A stretch of 64,000 bases of DNA from Streptomyces wuyuanensis (GTDB taxonomy: Bacteria > Actinomycetota > Actinomycetes > Streptomycetales > Streptomycetaceae): contig NZ_FNHI01000027.1 of the NCBI RefSeq assembly GCF_900103455.1, forward strand, positions 62,001-126,000, written 5' to 3'. This document shows positions 43,338-51,701 of the stretch, piece by piece. The translations under genes were made by a program, and so were the position numbers. Position 1 is the stretch's first letter, and every line of letters begins with the position of its first letter. The notes below the pieces were generated by a model. That model ran no database searches. It saw only the letters and a program-made list of their open reading frames with translations, and was not told the DNA's origin.

Positions 43338-43700
43338 ATGGACTTCACCACCGCACTCGACCGGCACCTCGAGGCCGTCCGGTCCCGAGACCTGGACGCC
43401 TACATGGACACCGTCCACGACGAGGCGACCGTCATCCTGCCCAACGGAAGGACGGTGGAGGGCTCCGACGCCATCCGTGCCTTCCACAAGGGCTGGTTCG
43501 AGGACCCCGACTGGACGATGGAGACCGAGACGACGCGCACCGTGGTGCACCAGGACACGGCGGTCGCGGTGCTCGCAGTCGACTACCGGGACCTGGACCA
43601 GGACGGCAAGCCGTACCAACTGCGCTATCTGCTCAGCCTGGTCTTCGCCCGCACCGACGGGAACTGGCTGCTCGTCCACGACCAGAACACCCACTGCTGA
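43338..43700 (+). CDS. SgcJ/EcaC-type NTF2-like protein
   Basis: 120 residues. MDFTTALDRHLEAVRSRDLDAYMDTVHDEA and YLLSLVFARTDGNWLLVHDQNTHC are typical of the SgcJ/EcaC oxidoreductase-like NTF2 family found in natural-product clusters. Members act as small enzymes, cyclases or accessory proteins. ATG at 43338. One base separates its stop from the next start. Confidence 0.85.
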   Translation: MDFTTALDRHLEAVRSRDLDAYMDTVHDEATVILPNGRTVEGSDAIRAFHKGWFEDPDWTMETETTRTVVHQDTAVAVLAVDYRDLDQDGKPYQLRYLLSLVFARTDGNWLLVHDQNTHC

Positions 43701-43701
43701 G

Positions 43702-44439
43702 ATGCGCGGACGACAGCGCTACGAGCGGACCGTGCGCCGTGCCGTCGCCACGGTCCCGCACTACCGGGAGCGGCACGCGGCGAGCGGGTCCCTGCCGCCG
43801 CTCACCCGCGACGAGGCCGAGCTGCGGCGGCATCTGCTGATGCCTCTCGGCTCGGCGCTGCTCGCGCGGCGCGACCCCGGCCGGCCGGCCGCCGAGCACA
43901 TCGCCGAACTGCACGAGGCACTGCGGCTCGCCGGGCACCGGACCGCGGGCAGGGCCGTGTACGAGATCTCCACCGCGCTGCGCGATCCCGTGCGGGCGCA
44001 CGGCAGCGACTGGCGGGTGCTGCTCTGCGGCACCGCCGACGCCGGACGGTACGCCGCCGAACGGTCCGGCACCGGGCCCTCGGTGCCGGACGGGAACGCG
44101 CTCGTGGTCGGCGACGCCGGGCAGCTCGCGAGCGTCGCGGCGGGTCAGCCGGCCGTGGAACGCGTCACCCTGGCGTCGGCCGCCCGGACCCGCCCGGCGG
44201 CCGGCTCGGTCTGGTACGAGCCGTGGCTCGGACATCTCGGGGGGGTTCCCCACGGCTGTGGGGAACTGCACCTCAACCCGTCCCGGGTCCATGCGCGGCT
44301 GCTCGACGGGGAGACGGTGCTGACGCTGCTGCGCCGGCGCCGCCCCACGCTCGTCCACGTCCGGCCCGAGGGCGCGGAGTCCTTCGCTCCGGGGCGGTGC
44401 CCCCGGCACGGCGAACCCGTCCTGGGGAGAACATCGTGA
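43702..44439 (+). CDS. unrecognised protein, possibly a degenerate PaaK-like companion
   Basis: 245 residues. I cannot assign it with confidence. The N-terminus RYERTVRRAVATVPHYRERHA recalls the helix that opens PaaK/CapK-like enzymes, and the C-terminal half has WYEPWLGHLG, CGELHLNPSRVHARL and CPRHGEPVL, a faint echo of the same family. There is no phosphate-binding SGSSG loop and no catalytic lysine motif, so it should not be an active ligase. It overlaps the true PaaK-like gene by 4 bp (GTGA). Confidence 0.65.
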   Translation: MRGRQRYERTVRRAVATVPHYRERHAASGSLPPLTRDEAELRRHLLMPLGSALLARRDPGRPAAEHIAELHEALRLAGHRTAGRAVYEISTALRDPVRAHGSDWRVLLCGTADAGRYAAERSGTGPSVPDGNALVVGDAGQLASVAAGQPAVERVTLASAARTRPAAGSVWYEPWLGHLGGVPHGCGELHLNPSRVHARLLDGETVLTLLRRRRPTLVHVRPEGAESFAPGRCPRHGEPVLGRTS

Positions 44440-45737
44440 AGCCGGCCGTCTCACCCGTCATGCGGCTCGTGCCCGTGCTGCGCAACCTCGTGCGGACCCA
44501 CCGGCTGGAGCGGGCCGACCCGGCCCGGCTCGACGCCGAACGGCGGCGCCTGCTCGTGGGGCTGGTGCGCCACGCGCAGGCGAACGTGCCGCGCTACCGG
44601 GAGCTGATCGCCCCGGAGACAGCGGCCGCCTTCCGCGGCCCGGAGGACCTTCCGTCCCTGCCCACGCTGGACCGCGCCGAGTTCCACGACCGGGCGCCCG
44701 GGGACATGCTCGCGGCCGGGTTCACCACGGCGAACACCAAGGCGGGCACCACCAGCGGCTCCTCCGGAATCCCGATCACCATCCGCAACTCCGAGCGCGA
44801 TCTGGGCCGCCTGCGGGCGTCGTACCTGTACGACATGCTGGCCGCAGGGCTGCGCCCGTGGGACCGGATGGCGTACTTCCGGGTCAATCCCTTCCTGCGG
44901 CACCCGCTGGAGCGGTTCGGTCTGCTCCGCACCTTCCACATCGACACCAGCGGGACGCTGGACGAGCAGGTCGAGGCCTTCCTGGCGGCCCGGCCCACCT
45001 TCCTTGTCGGCTTCCCCCATGTGATCGCCTCCGTGGTGGAGGAACTGGAGCGGCGGGGCGTGCGCTACCGGGGCGCCCGGCGGGTGCTCTTCGGCGGGGA
45101 GCGGCTGACGCCGACCGCGCGAGCCCTGGTCCTCGGCCATCTGGGGGCGCGCTGCCACGAGGTGTACGCGTCCGTCGAGGTGTTCACCATCGCCCGCACC
45201 TGCCACCGCGGTTCGCTGCACCTGCGGTCCGCTGACGTCGTGGTCGAACTGGAGCAGGAGGACGGCTCCGTCGTCCCGGCCGACGGGACCCGCGAGGCGG
45301 AGGGCGAGATCCTCGTGACCCGGCTGCACAGCGAGGCGATGCCGCTGATCCGCTACCGGCTCGGCGACCGGGTGACGGTCGGGCCCGCCGGCTGCGGCTG
45401 CGGGCGGCACACCCCGGTGGTCCTCCGGGTGCAGGGGCGCAGCCAGGACCGCTTCCGCGGCCACGACGGCCGGGAGTTCTACGCCGACTTCCTCACGTAC
45501 CGGGTGCAGGACTTCCCCGAGGTCTCCCGGATGCAGCTCGTGCAGGAGCGGCCGGCGCAGGTGACCGTCCGCGTGGTCCTCACCCCGGGTGCCGCAGCCT
45601 CGGTGACGGAGCGGATCGGGGCGGCGGTACGGGAGGCGGTTCCTGGCTTCGACGTGTCGGTCGAACGGGTCCGGTCCATCGCGCCGGAGGCCAACGGCAA
45701 GATCCGGATCGTGAAGGTCGAGCCCGCCGCGGGCTGA
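44436..45737 (+). CDS. PaaK/CapK-like adenylate-forming enzyme 1
   Basis: 433 residues. It has the opening ARAxVPxYRE-like helix (HAQANVPRYRELI), the ATP-phosphate loop TTSGSSGIP at 105-113, YRLGDRV and a cysteine cluster CGCGRHTPV near 315, and the C-terminal NGKIRIVK carrying the adenylation lysine. PaaK relatives activate phenylacetate and other acids as AMP or CoA esters; CapK and F390 synthetase relatives act on other substrates. The acid here is unknown. It is the last gene of the + strand arm. Confidence 0.85.
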   Translation: MKPAVSPVMRLVPVLRNLVRTHRLERADPARLDAERRRLLVGLVRHAQANVPRYRELIAPETAAAFRGPEDLPSLPTLDRAEFHDRAPGDMLAAGFTTANTKAGTTSGSSGIPITIRNSERDLGRLRASYLYDMLAAGLRPWDRMAYFRVNPFLRHPLERFGLLRTFHIDTSGTLDEQVEAFLAARPTFLVGFPHVIASVVEELERRGVRYRGARRVLFGGERLTPTARALVLGHLGARCHEVYASVEVFTIARTCHRGSLHLRSADVVVELEQEDGSVVPADGTREAEGEILVTRLHSEAMPLIRYRLGDRVTVGPAGCGCGRHTPVVLRVQGRSQDRFRGHDGREFYADFLTYRVQDFPEVSRMQLVQERPAQVTVRVVLTPGAAASVTERIGAAVREAVPGFDVSVERVRSIAPEANGKIRIVKVEPAAG

Positions 45738-45742
45738 ACGGG

Positions 45743-45777
45743 GGGGGAGGGACCGCCGCACCGGCCGTCCCTCCCCC
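45743..45777. terminator. hairpin between the two convergent cluster operons
   Basis: GGGGGAGGGAC (45743-45753) pairs with GTCCCTCCCCC (45767-45777), 13-base loop, five bases after the + strand stop. Confidence 0.75.
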
Positions 45778-45824
45778 GTCCGTCGTGCTCCCCGCCGGCC
45801 GGCCGGTGCCGGGAACGGCGCTCC

Positions 45825-46865
45825 TCAGATCGCGCGGCGCTCCTCCAGTGCCGCCCGCCACGACGGCGGCAGGTTCCGTACCACCTCGATGCCGGAGAAC
45901 ACCGAGGGCTCCTGCGGGCCCACCTCCCTGACCCACGCCGCCATGCGGCCGATGCCCTCCTCCAGCCCGACGGGCTGCTCGCCGGTGCCCAGGACCTTGC
46001 GGGCCTTCTCGTGGGTGGCGTAGGCGTCGCGCACCTCGTTGCGCTCCGGCAGGTGGTTGACGCGCAGTTCCACGCCCATGGCGTCGCAGACGGCGGCCGC
46101 GATGCGGTTGACGCTGTAGACGTGGTCGCCGCCGACGTTGAAGACCTCGTTGTACGCCTCGGGTATCTCCACGGAGCGGGCGATGGAGGGCGCCACGTCC
46201 TTGATGTAGCTGAAGGCGCGGGTCTGCTCCCCGTCGCCGAAGACCGTGAACGGCTCGCCGCGCAGCGCCTGGTTCATGAAGATGCCGATGACGTTGCGGT
46301 AGCGGTCGCCGATGTTCTGGTACTCGCCGTACACGTTGTGCGGCCGGAAGACGATGTACGGCATGCCGAACATCTCGTGGGTGACCCGCAGTTCCTGTTC
46401 GACGGAGAACTTCGCGATGCCGTACGGGTCCTCGGGCGCGGGCACCAGGTCCTCGCTCATCGGCAGCTGGTTGGCGCCGTAGACCGCGATGGACGAGGTG
46501 AACACGAAGCACTTGACCGTGCCCGCGTTGACCGCCGCGTTGATGAGGTTGACGCTGCCGACCACGTTGTTCATGTAGTTGAAGCGCTTGATGAAGTGGC
46601 TCAGTCCCTCGGCGGCGTACGCGGCGAGGTGGAAGACGTAGTCGACGCGGTGCGCGGCGAAGACGGCGTCGACCACCTCGGGGTCGCAGACGCTGCCGTG
46701 CCGGAACTCGGCGCCCTCGGGGACGTTGCCGCGCACACCGCCGCTGAGGTCGTCGAGGACGATCACGCGGTGGCCTGCGGCGAGCAGTTCGCGGGCCACA
46801 TGGGATCCGATGAAGCCGGCGCCTCCGGTGACGAGGGAGACGGGGGCGGGAGAGGCGAGGTTCAT
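45825..46865 (-). CDS. NAD-dependent nucleotide-sugar epimerase (extended SDR)
   Basis: 346 residues. Rossmann motif TGGAGFIGSH at 13-22, VFHLAAYAAEG, the catalytic S-S-I-A-V-Y-G and Y-x-x-x-K in DPYGIAKFSVE, and FRPHNVYGEYQN. It belongs with UDP-glucose 4-epimerase-like enzymes; with UDP-glucose dehydrogenase and UDP-glucuronate decarboxylase nearby, a 4-epimerase acting on UDP-xylose or UDP-GlcA is plausible. ATGA overlap with the antiporter gene. Last gene of the - strand operon. Confidence 0.88.
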   Translation of the reverse strand: MNLASPAPVSLVTGGAGFIGSHVARELLAAGHRVIVLDDLSGGVRGNVPEGAEFRHGSVCDPEVVDAVFAAHRVDYVFHLAAYAAEGLSHFIKRFNYMNNVVGSVNLINAAVNAGTVKCFVFTSSIAVYGANQLPMSEDLVPAPEDPYGIAKFSVEQELRVTHEMFGMPYIVFRPHNVYGEYQNIGDRYRNVIGIFMNQALRGEPFTVFGDGEQTRAFSYIKDVAPSIARSVEIPEAYNEVFNVGGDHVYSVNRIAAAVCDAMGVELRVNHLPERNEVRDAYATHEKARKVLGTGEQPVGLEEGIGRMAAWVREVGPQEPSVFSGIEVVRNLPPSWRAALEERRAI

Positions 46866-48367
46866 GCCGGTTCCATTTCCTTGGCGGGGGTGGCCGCGGC
46901 GGATTCGGCCGCGGGCGGGGACGAGGGGGCCGTCCCCTCGTGGACGGTGCCGGCGTCCGGCCGGCGGGTGAGCTTCAGCAGTTGCAGCGCGGGTCCCGTC
47001 ATCACCGTGGTCAGTACCGCCATCACGACCAGCACGGTGAACGCGTTCTGATTGATGAGCCCGGCGTCCAGACCGGCGCGGAGCACGACGATCTCGGTGA
47101 CGCCGCGGGCGTTGAGCAGCACGCCGAGACCGAGCGACGTCCGCCAGGGCAGCCCCGCGGTGCGTGCGGTGACCGCGGTCCCGGCGAGCTTCCCTACGAC
47201 GGCCGTGACGACCGCGACGACCCCGGCGAGCAGCAGCCCGGCGTGGCCGGTCACCTGGGTGAGGTCCACGGTCATGCCGACGGACACGAAGAACATCGGC
47301 AGCAGCAGTCTGCGGTTCACGGAGTCGAGCCGGGTCTGGACGGTGGTCAGGGCGGTTCCCGGGCGGTGCGGGACCAGCATTCCGGCGAGGAACGCGCCGA
47401 AGATGGAGTGGACGCCGATCAGGTCGGTGACCCAGGCCAGCGAGAAGGCGAGCAGCAGCAGGGCGAGCAGCCGGGCCGCGGACGACACCCGGGCCCGGTC
47501 CGCCCACCGGTCGGCGGCGCGCACCAGGGGGCGGCCCGCGATCAGCACGAACGCGGCGAACGCCGCGGCGAGCAGTACGGTGCCGCCCGCTCCCCAGACG
47601 CTGCCCGCGGTCGCCACGGCCATGGCGGTGGCCAGGGCGCCCCAGGCGATCACATCGCAGGCGGCGGCGCAGGTCATGGCCATGGTGCCGAGCGGGTGGC
47701 GGGCGAGGCCCGACTCCTGCACGATCCGGGCGAGCACGGGGAAGGCTGTGATGCTCATCGCCGTGCCGAGGAAGATCGCGAAGGGGACGAACCCTATGCC
47801 GCCCGCGGCGAACTCCCGGTACACCAGGGCCGCGGACAGCACTCCCAGGACAAAGGGGATGATCATGCTGCCCTGGCTGACCGCGACCACGACCCGTCCG
47901 CTGCGGCGCAGTTGGGAGGCGTCGAACTCGGAGCCGACGGCGAACATGAAGAGGATCAGTCCGACCTGCGCGAGCAGCCCGAGCAACGGCTTCGCCGCGG
48001 CCGGATGGAACAGTTCGGTCGAGCCGGGGAACACCCCGGCCAGGAAGGACGGTCCGAGCAGCAGGCCCGTGGCGATCTCCCCGATGACCGGGGGCTGCCC
48101 GAGCTTGCGGGCCAGCCAACCGCCCGCCGTGGCGACGGCGGCCACCGCGGCGAGTGCGGCGACGACCCGGAGCACGGTCCCGCCGGCGTGACTGCCGGGG
48201 GCGGGCGGCCCGCCGCCGGCACCGCCCGTCCCGCCCGGGTCCGGCACCCCGAGGCCCAACCCGAGGGCGGCGACGAGCACGCCGACGGCCGCGGCGGAGA
48301 TCAGCAGAGGGTAGACGATGCCGCGCCAGGCGGGCGTTCCCGCCGGTGACGACGGAAGTTCCTTCAT
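46862..48367 (-). CDS. CPA2-type cation/proton antiporter (KefB/NapA-like)
   Basis: 501 residues with about thirteen helices. GQPPVIGEIATGLLLGPS is the classic Na_H_exchanger start, followed by LILFMFAVGSEFD, AACDVIAWG (the ion-site motif, here C-D rather than D-D or Q-D), GAFLAGML and NARGVTEIVVL. It moves Na+ or K+ against protons, or may be co-opted for export. It is unusual inside a biosynthetic operon but overlaps both neighbours by 4 bp, so it is clearly part of it. Confidence 0.88.
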   Translation of the reverse strand: MKELPSSPAGTPAWRGIVYPLLISAAAVGVLVAALGLGLGVPDPGGTGGAGGGPPAPGSHAGGTVLRVVAALAAVAAVATAGGWLARKLGQPPVIGEIATGLLLGPSFLAGVFPGSTELFHPAAAKPLLGLLAQVGLILFMFAVGSEFDASQLRRSGRVVVAVSQGSMIIPFVLGVLSAALVYREFAAGGIGFVPFAIFLGTAMSITAFPVLARIVQESGLARHPLGTMAMTCAAACDVIAWGALATAMAVATAGSVWGAGGTVLLAAAFAAFVLIAGRPLVRAADRWADRARVSSAARLLALLLLAFSLAWVTDLIGVHSIFGAFLAGMLVPHRPGTALTTVQTRLDSVNRRLLLPMFFVSVGMTVDLTQVTGHAGLLLAGVVAVVTAVVGKLAGTAVTARTAGLPWRTSLGLGVLLNARGVTEIVVLRAGLDAGLINQNAFTVLVVMAVLTTVMTGPALQLLKLTRRPDAGTVHEGTAPSSPPAAESAAATPAKEMEPA

Positions 48368-49698
48368 CGGGGGGCTCCAAGGTCGGTCGGCACCGCGGCG
48401 GGTGCGGCGGGCTTCGTGGACGGGGTGGTGCGTGCCTTCGAAGCCCCTTCGGAAGGCGCGCGGCCGTGGCGGGGGCTCCTGAGCAGAAGGCGTGCGAGCA
48501 CGGCGTGGGCCACCTCGCCCGAGGCGAGCGCGGCCACCGCGCCGAGCGCGCCGAGCGCCGGTACGAGGACCAGGCCGAGCAGGACGGCGCAGACCAGTCC
48601 GGCCAGCGCACTCACCGCGGTGGCCCGCAGGGTGCGCGGGGTCGCGTTCTCCAGCAGGTAGTTGAGACTGCCGACGGCGAAGAACAGCGGTACGCACAGC
48701 ACGTACAGCAGCAGGACGGCGACCGGCGGCGCGACGAGCGCGGCCTGTTCGGCCGACCGCGCCAGCCACAGGGCCCCCGCGGTCCACACCGCTCCCACGG
48801 CCGCCACGGGCAGCAGACGCCGCACCACCCGGCGGTCCAGCGAGGCGGGGTCGACCGACCGGAGGGTCAGGGACACATGCGGCTGGAAGAGCCGCAGCAG
48901 ATAGCCGAAGCCGTTCAGCAGCACGGACGAGGCGAGGACCATCAGGTACAGATGGCCGGTCTGCTCGTGGTGCCGTGAGGCGCCGAGCATCGCGAAGAGC
49001 AGACTGACCGTGCCGGCGGCGGCGATGTCACCGCAGGCCATCAAAACGGAGGTGGACACCACGGGCCGGGTGATCCCGCCGCGTACCGGCCGGCCTGCGG
49101 CCCGGTACAGGGCCGGCAGCTGGGCCAGGTTGAGCAGGGCGGTGCCGCCGAGGATCCAGCCGGTGAAGGCCGTCGGCCCCCAGCCGAGGAGGCTCGCTCC
49201 CCCGGCCCCCGTGGCGATGACCAGCGAGAGCGCCGCGAAGTTCAGGACGTCCGCGCGGTTCCTGTCCAGGGCCCGGCAGAGCCCGACCAGGACGGTGTTC
49301 AGTCCGAGGAGCGCGGCGTAGAGACCTGCGAGCAGTCTCAGCATGCCCGTGTCCCCGGCCGGTACGAACAGCGCCGCGCAGCCGAGCCAGAGGACGGCCG
49401 CCCCGGCGAGCAGCAGCGCGGACACCAGCAGGACGGTGACGAGCTGCGGCCCGGTGCGCCGCGCCCTGGGCACGAGCTTCAGCGCGGACTTCTCGATCCC
49501 GAGCGTCGTGAGGGTGGTGAGCACCTGTGCCGTGCCCATGGCCGCGGCGTAGGGCTCGTACGCCTGCTCCCCCCAGCTCGCGAGCAGCGCCGCGTTGGCT
49601 CCGAGCAGCGCCAGCCGGAAGGCGGTGCGTCCGGCGAGCAGGGAGGTGAGCGACCGGGCGGTGGGGCGCCGGCCCGGCCCGCCGGACGGCGCCGTCAT
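48364..49698 (-). CDS. polysaccharide/lipid-linked oligosaccharide flippase-like protein (MATE/Wzx superfamily)
   Basis: 444 residues, twelve to fourteen hydrophobic helices. The layout SLLAGRTAFRLALLGANAALLASWG ... YAAAMGTAQVLTTLTTLGIEKSALKLVPR and YLMVLASSVLLNGFGYLLRLFQPHVS fits the MVF/Wzx family that flips lipid-linked saccharides. With the ArnC-like GT2 in the same operon, an undecaprenyl-linked sugar is a reasonable cargo; export of the final product is the alternative. Coupled to both neighbours by ATGA overlaps. Confidence 0.78.
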   Translation of the reverse strand: MTAPSGGPGRRPTARSLTSLLAGRTAFRLALLGANAALLASWGEQAYEPYAAAMGTAQVLTTLTTLGIEKSALKLVPRARRTGPQLVTVLLVSALLLAGAAVLWLGCAALFVPAGDTGMLRLLAGLYAALLGLNTVLVGLCRALDRNRADVLNFAALSLVIATGAGGASLLGWGPTAFTGWILGGTALLNLAQLPALYRAAGRPVRGGITRPVVSTSVLMACGDIAAAGTVSLLFAMLGASRHHEQTGHLYLMVLASSVLLNGFGYLLRLFQPHVSLTLRSVDPASLDRRVVRRLLPVAAVGAVWTAGALWLARSAEQAALVAPPVAVLLLYVLCVPLFFAVGSLNYLLENATPRTLRATAVSALAGLVCAVLLGLVLVPALGALGAVAALASGEVAHAVLARLLLRSPRHGRAPSEGASKARTTPSTKPAAPAAVPTDLGAPR

Positions 49699-51002
49699 GC
49701 CGGTGCGGTGCGGGCCGGCCGGGGCACCACCGCCTCGGAGGTGACGAAGCGGCCCTTGCCGCCCGCCGTGATCTCGACGCTGTCCGTGCGGACGACCTCC
49801 AGGGGGAAGTCGCAGCCGGCCACGGTGCGCAGCCGGTCCCGTACCCCGGCGGCCAGTTCGTCCCATGCGGATGCGGACAGCGGCCCGGACGGGACCACGT
49901 TCAGCCGGACCGAGCCCTCGCGGTCCTGGACGACGCTGCACTCGGCGATGCCCGGGAAGGTCGCGGCCAGGTGCAGGAAGGTGTCCGGGTACAGCTGGCG
50001 GCCGGTGGGCAGCAGCACCGCGTCGTTGACGCGGCCCGCGGTCAGCCGCAGGGTCCTGAAGCGGCGGCCGCACGGGCAGGGGTCGGTGTCGATCCGTCCG
50101 ACGTCGCCCAGTTCGTAGCGGACCAGCGGCATCGCGCGTTCCATGAACGCGGTCACCACCACCCGCCCCTCGGTGCCGTCGGGCAGGGGCTGCCCGTCAG
50201 GTCCGAGGATCTCCACGAGGAGCCTGTCCTCGGCGAGATGGGCCCGCTGGTGCGCGCACTCGTAAGAGATGTTGAGCACCTCGAACGCCGAGTACTCGTC
50301 GTGCACGGGCGCCCCGAACTCCCGCTCCAGCAGCGCGCGGTGCTCCGGCACGAGCAGTTCGGACTCCGTCATCACCAGCTTCAGCGCGGCCCGCAGCGCG
50401 GTGAGTTCGGCCGCGTCCAGCGCCCGCAGCAGGGCGCGCAGATGCACCGGATACCCGATGATCACCTGCGGCCGGGCTTCGAGCAGTTCGGCCTTGATCT
50501 CGTCCATCGGCCGGTCGGTGAGCAGCACATGGCGGCGGAACAGACCGGCCTTCTGGAAGCCGCGCGAGGGCGGCGCGAACGGTCTGATGTGCGAGAGCCG
50601 GTCGGTCGGCAGGTAGCGCCCGGTGGCCAGGAACCGGCGCACGCACGCGGCCATGTGGTAATCGTGGCTGCGCGTGTCGTGGACGACGGTGACCCGGCGT
50701 CCGGTGGAGCCGCTGGTGCGGAAGGTGGGCACGGTGCCCGGCTCCACCCCGTCCGCGAGGAGTTCCTCCAGAGACCGCCCCCGCAGGACCTCCTTGTCGA
50801 TGACCGGCAGCTTCGCCACCTCCTCGAGGGAGCGCAGCGGTCCGGTGCGGTAGTCGGGGCTGTCCCGGTAGTACGGGACCCGCGCCCGGGCGTGCGCGAG
50901 CATCCGGTTCAGCTGCGAGAGCTGCCGCCGGCGCAGCGAGCGCCGGGAACCGTACTGCCGGGCGAACGTGACGGGCACGTACCAGGCCTCTCGGAGGAAC
51001 AT
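49695..51002 (-). CDS. PaaK/CapK-like adenylate-forming enzyme 2
   Basis: 435 residues. Opening helix MLAHARARVPYYRDSP, phosphate loop TSGSTGRRV at 96-104, a D-E-Y-S-A-F-E acidic motif, YELGDVGRIDTDPCPCGRR with a probable metal-binding cysteine pair, and C-terminal GGKGRFV with the adenylation lysine. It is a distinct paralogue of the enzyme at 44436-45737, so two different acids may be activated, or one may work on an amino acid or sugar acid. Confidence 0.85.
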   Translation of the reverse strand: MFLREAWYVPVTFARQYGSRRSLRRRQLSQLNRMLAHARARVPYYRDSPDYRTGPLRSLEEVAKLPVIDKEVLRGRSLEELLADGVEPGTVPTFRTSGSTGRRVTVVHDTRSHDYHMAACVRRFLATGRYLPTDRLSHIRPFAPPSRGFQKAGLFRRHVLLTDRPMDEIKAELLEARPQVIIGYPVHLRALLRALDAAELTALRAALKLVMTESELLVPEHRALLEREFGAPVHDEYSAFEVLNISYECAHQRAHLAEDRLLVEILGPDGQPLPDGTEGRVVVTAFMERAMPLVRYELGDVGRIDTDPCPCGRRFRTLRLTAGRVNDAVLLPTGRQLYPDTFLHLAATFPGIAECSVVQDREGSVRLNVVPSGPLSASAWDELAAGVRDRLRTVAGCDFPLEVVRTDSVEITAGGKGRFVTSEAVVPRPARTAPA

Positions 51003-51032
51003 CTCGTCATCTCCCCTTCGGCGGCGCGGCCG

Positions 51033-51701
51033 TCAGGCGGCGGTGCGGGACACGGCGGATCGGCGCGGGAGGAACCGGCCGAGCGCGCTGAACCAGCGGG
51101 TCGGGGCGAGCAGTACGAACAGGGCGAGCACGACATGCGTGATGATCATCGCGAACGCCTCGTACTTGCTGGCCGGGTGGCCGAGCCGGACCGTCATGTG
51201 GGAGGCCCAGGTCCACACCTCGGGGATGGTCTGCCACTGCGGGTCGGTGTGGTCGTTGACCGTGAGATAGGCGAGGTCCTCCAGCCCCGAGAGCATCAGC
51301 AGCAGCATCGCGTAGGCGAGCCGGCGCACCAGATGGGCCGCACCGCCGCCGATCCGGAAGCAGAAGGCGAAGGTGAGGATCAGGAAAGGCGTCAGGGTCA
51401 GGACGTAGTAGTACAGCTCGGGGTGGTTCTCCGCATAGAAGAAGATCTTCGGCACGAAGTAGATGAAGTACAGCAGGAAGCACAGCGGCACGACGAGGTG
51501 CAGCCTGAGCTTCTTGGCCCACTCCGGGTCGAGCTGGGCGATCGCCTCGGCGGCGAGGACGAAGGGCACCAGCTTGAAGAGCATGATGGCGAGGCTCTTG
51601 ACCTCGCGGTCGTGCGGCATCGCGAACCAGACGATGCCGGCGAACACGAGGCTGAGTGCGGTCAGTGTCAGGAAGGGCGCATGGCGCCGGAGCGTGGTCA
51701 A
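51033..51701 (-). CDS. integral membrane protein, unknown
   Basis: 222 residues, about seven helices, rich in aromatic residues (FLLYFIYFVPKIFFY). I recognise no family. The start is TTG 51701, which overlaps the ATP-grasp stop as TTGA and has GGAGAAG upstream; no ATG or GTG fits. Its place between the ATP-grasp and PaaK-like genes suggests a membrane step in the pathway or immunity. Confidence 0.75.
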   Translation of the reverse strand: MTTLRRHAPFLTLTALSLVFAGIVWFAMPHDREVKSLAIMLFKLVPFVLAAEAIAQLDPEWAKKLRLHLVVPLCFLLYFIYFVPKIFFYAENHPELYYYVLTLTPFLILTFAFCFRIGGGAAHLVRRLAYAMLLLMLSGLEDLAYLTVNDHTDPQWQTIPEVWTWASHMTVRLGHPASKYEAFAMIITHVVLALFVLLAPTRWFSALGRFLPRRSAVSRTAA

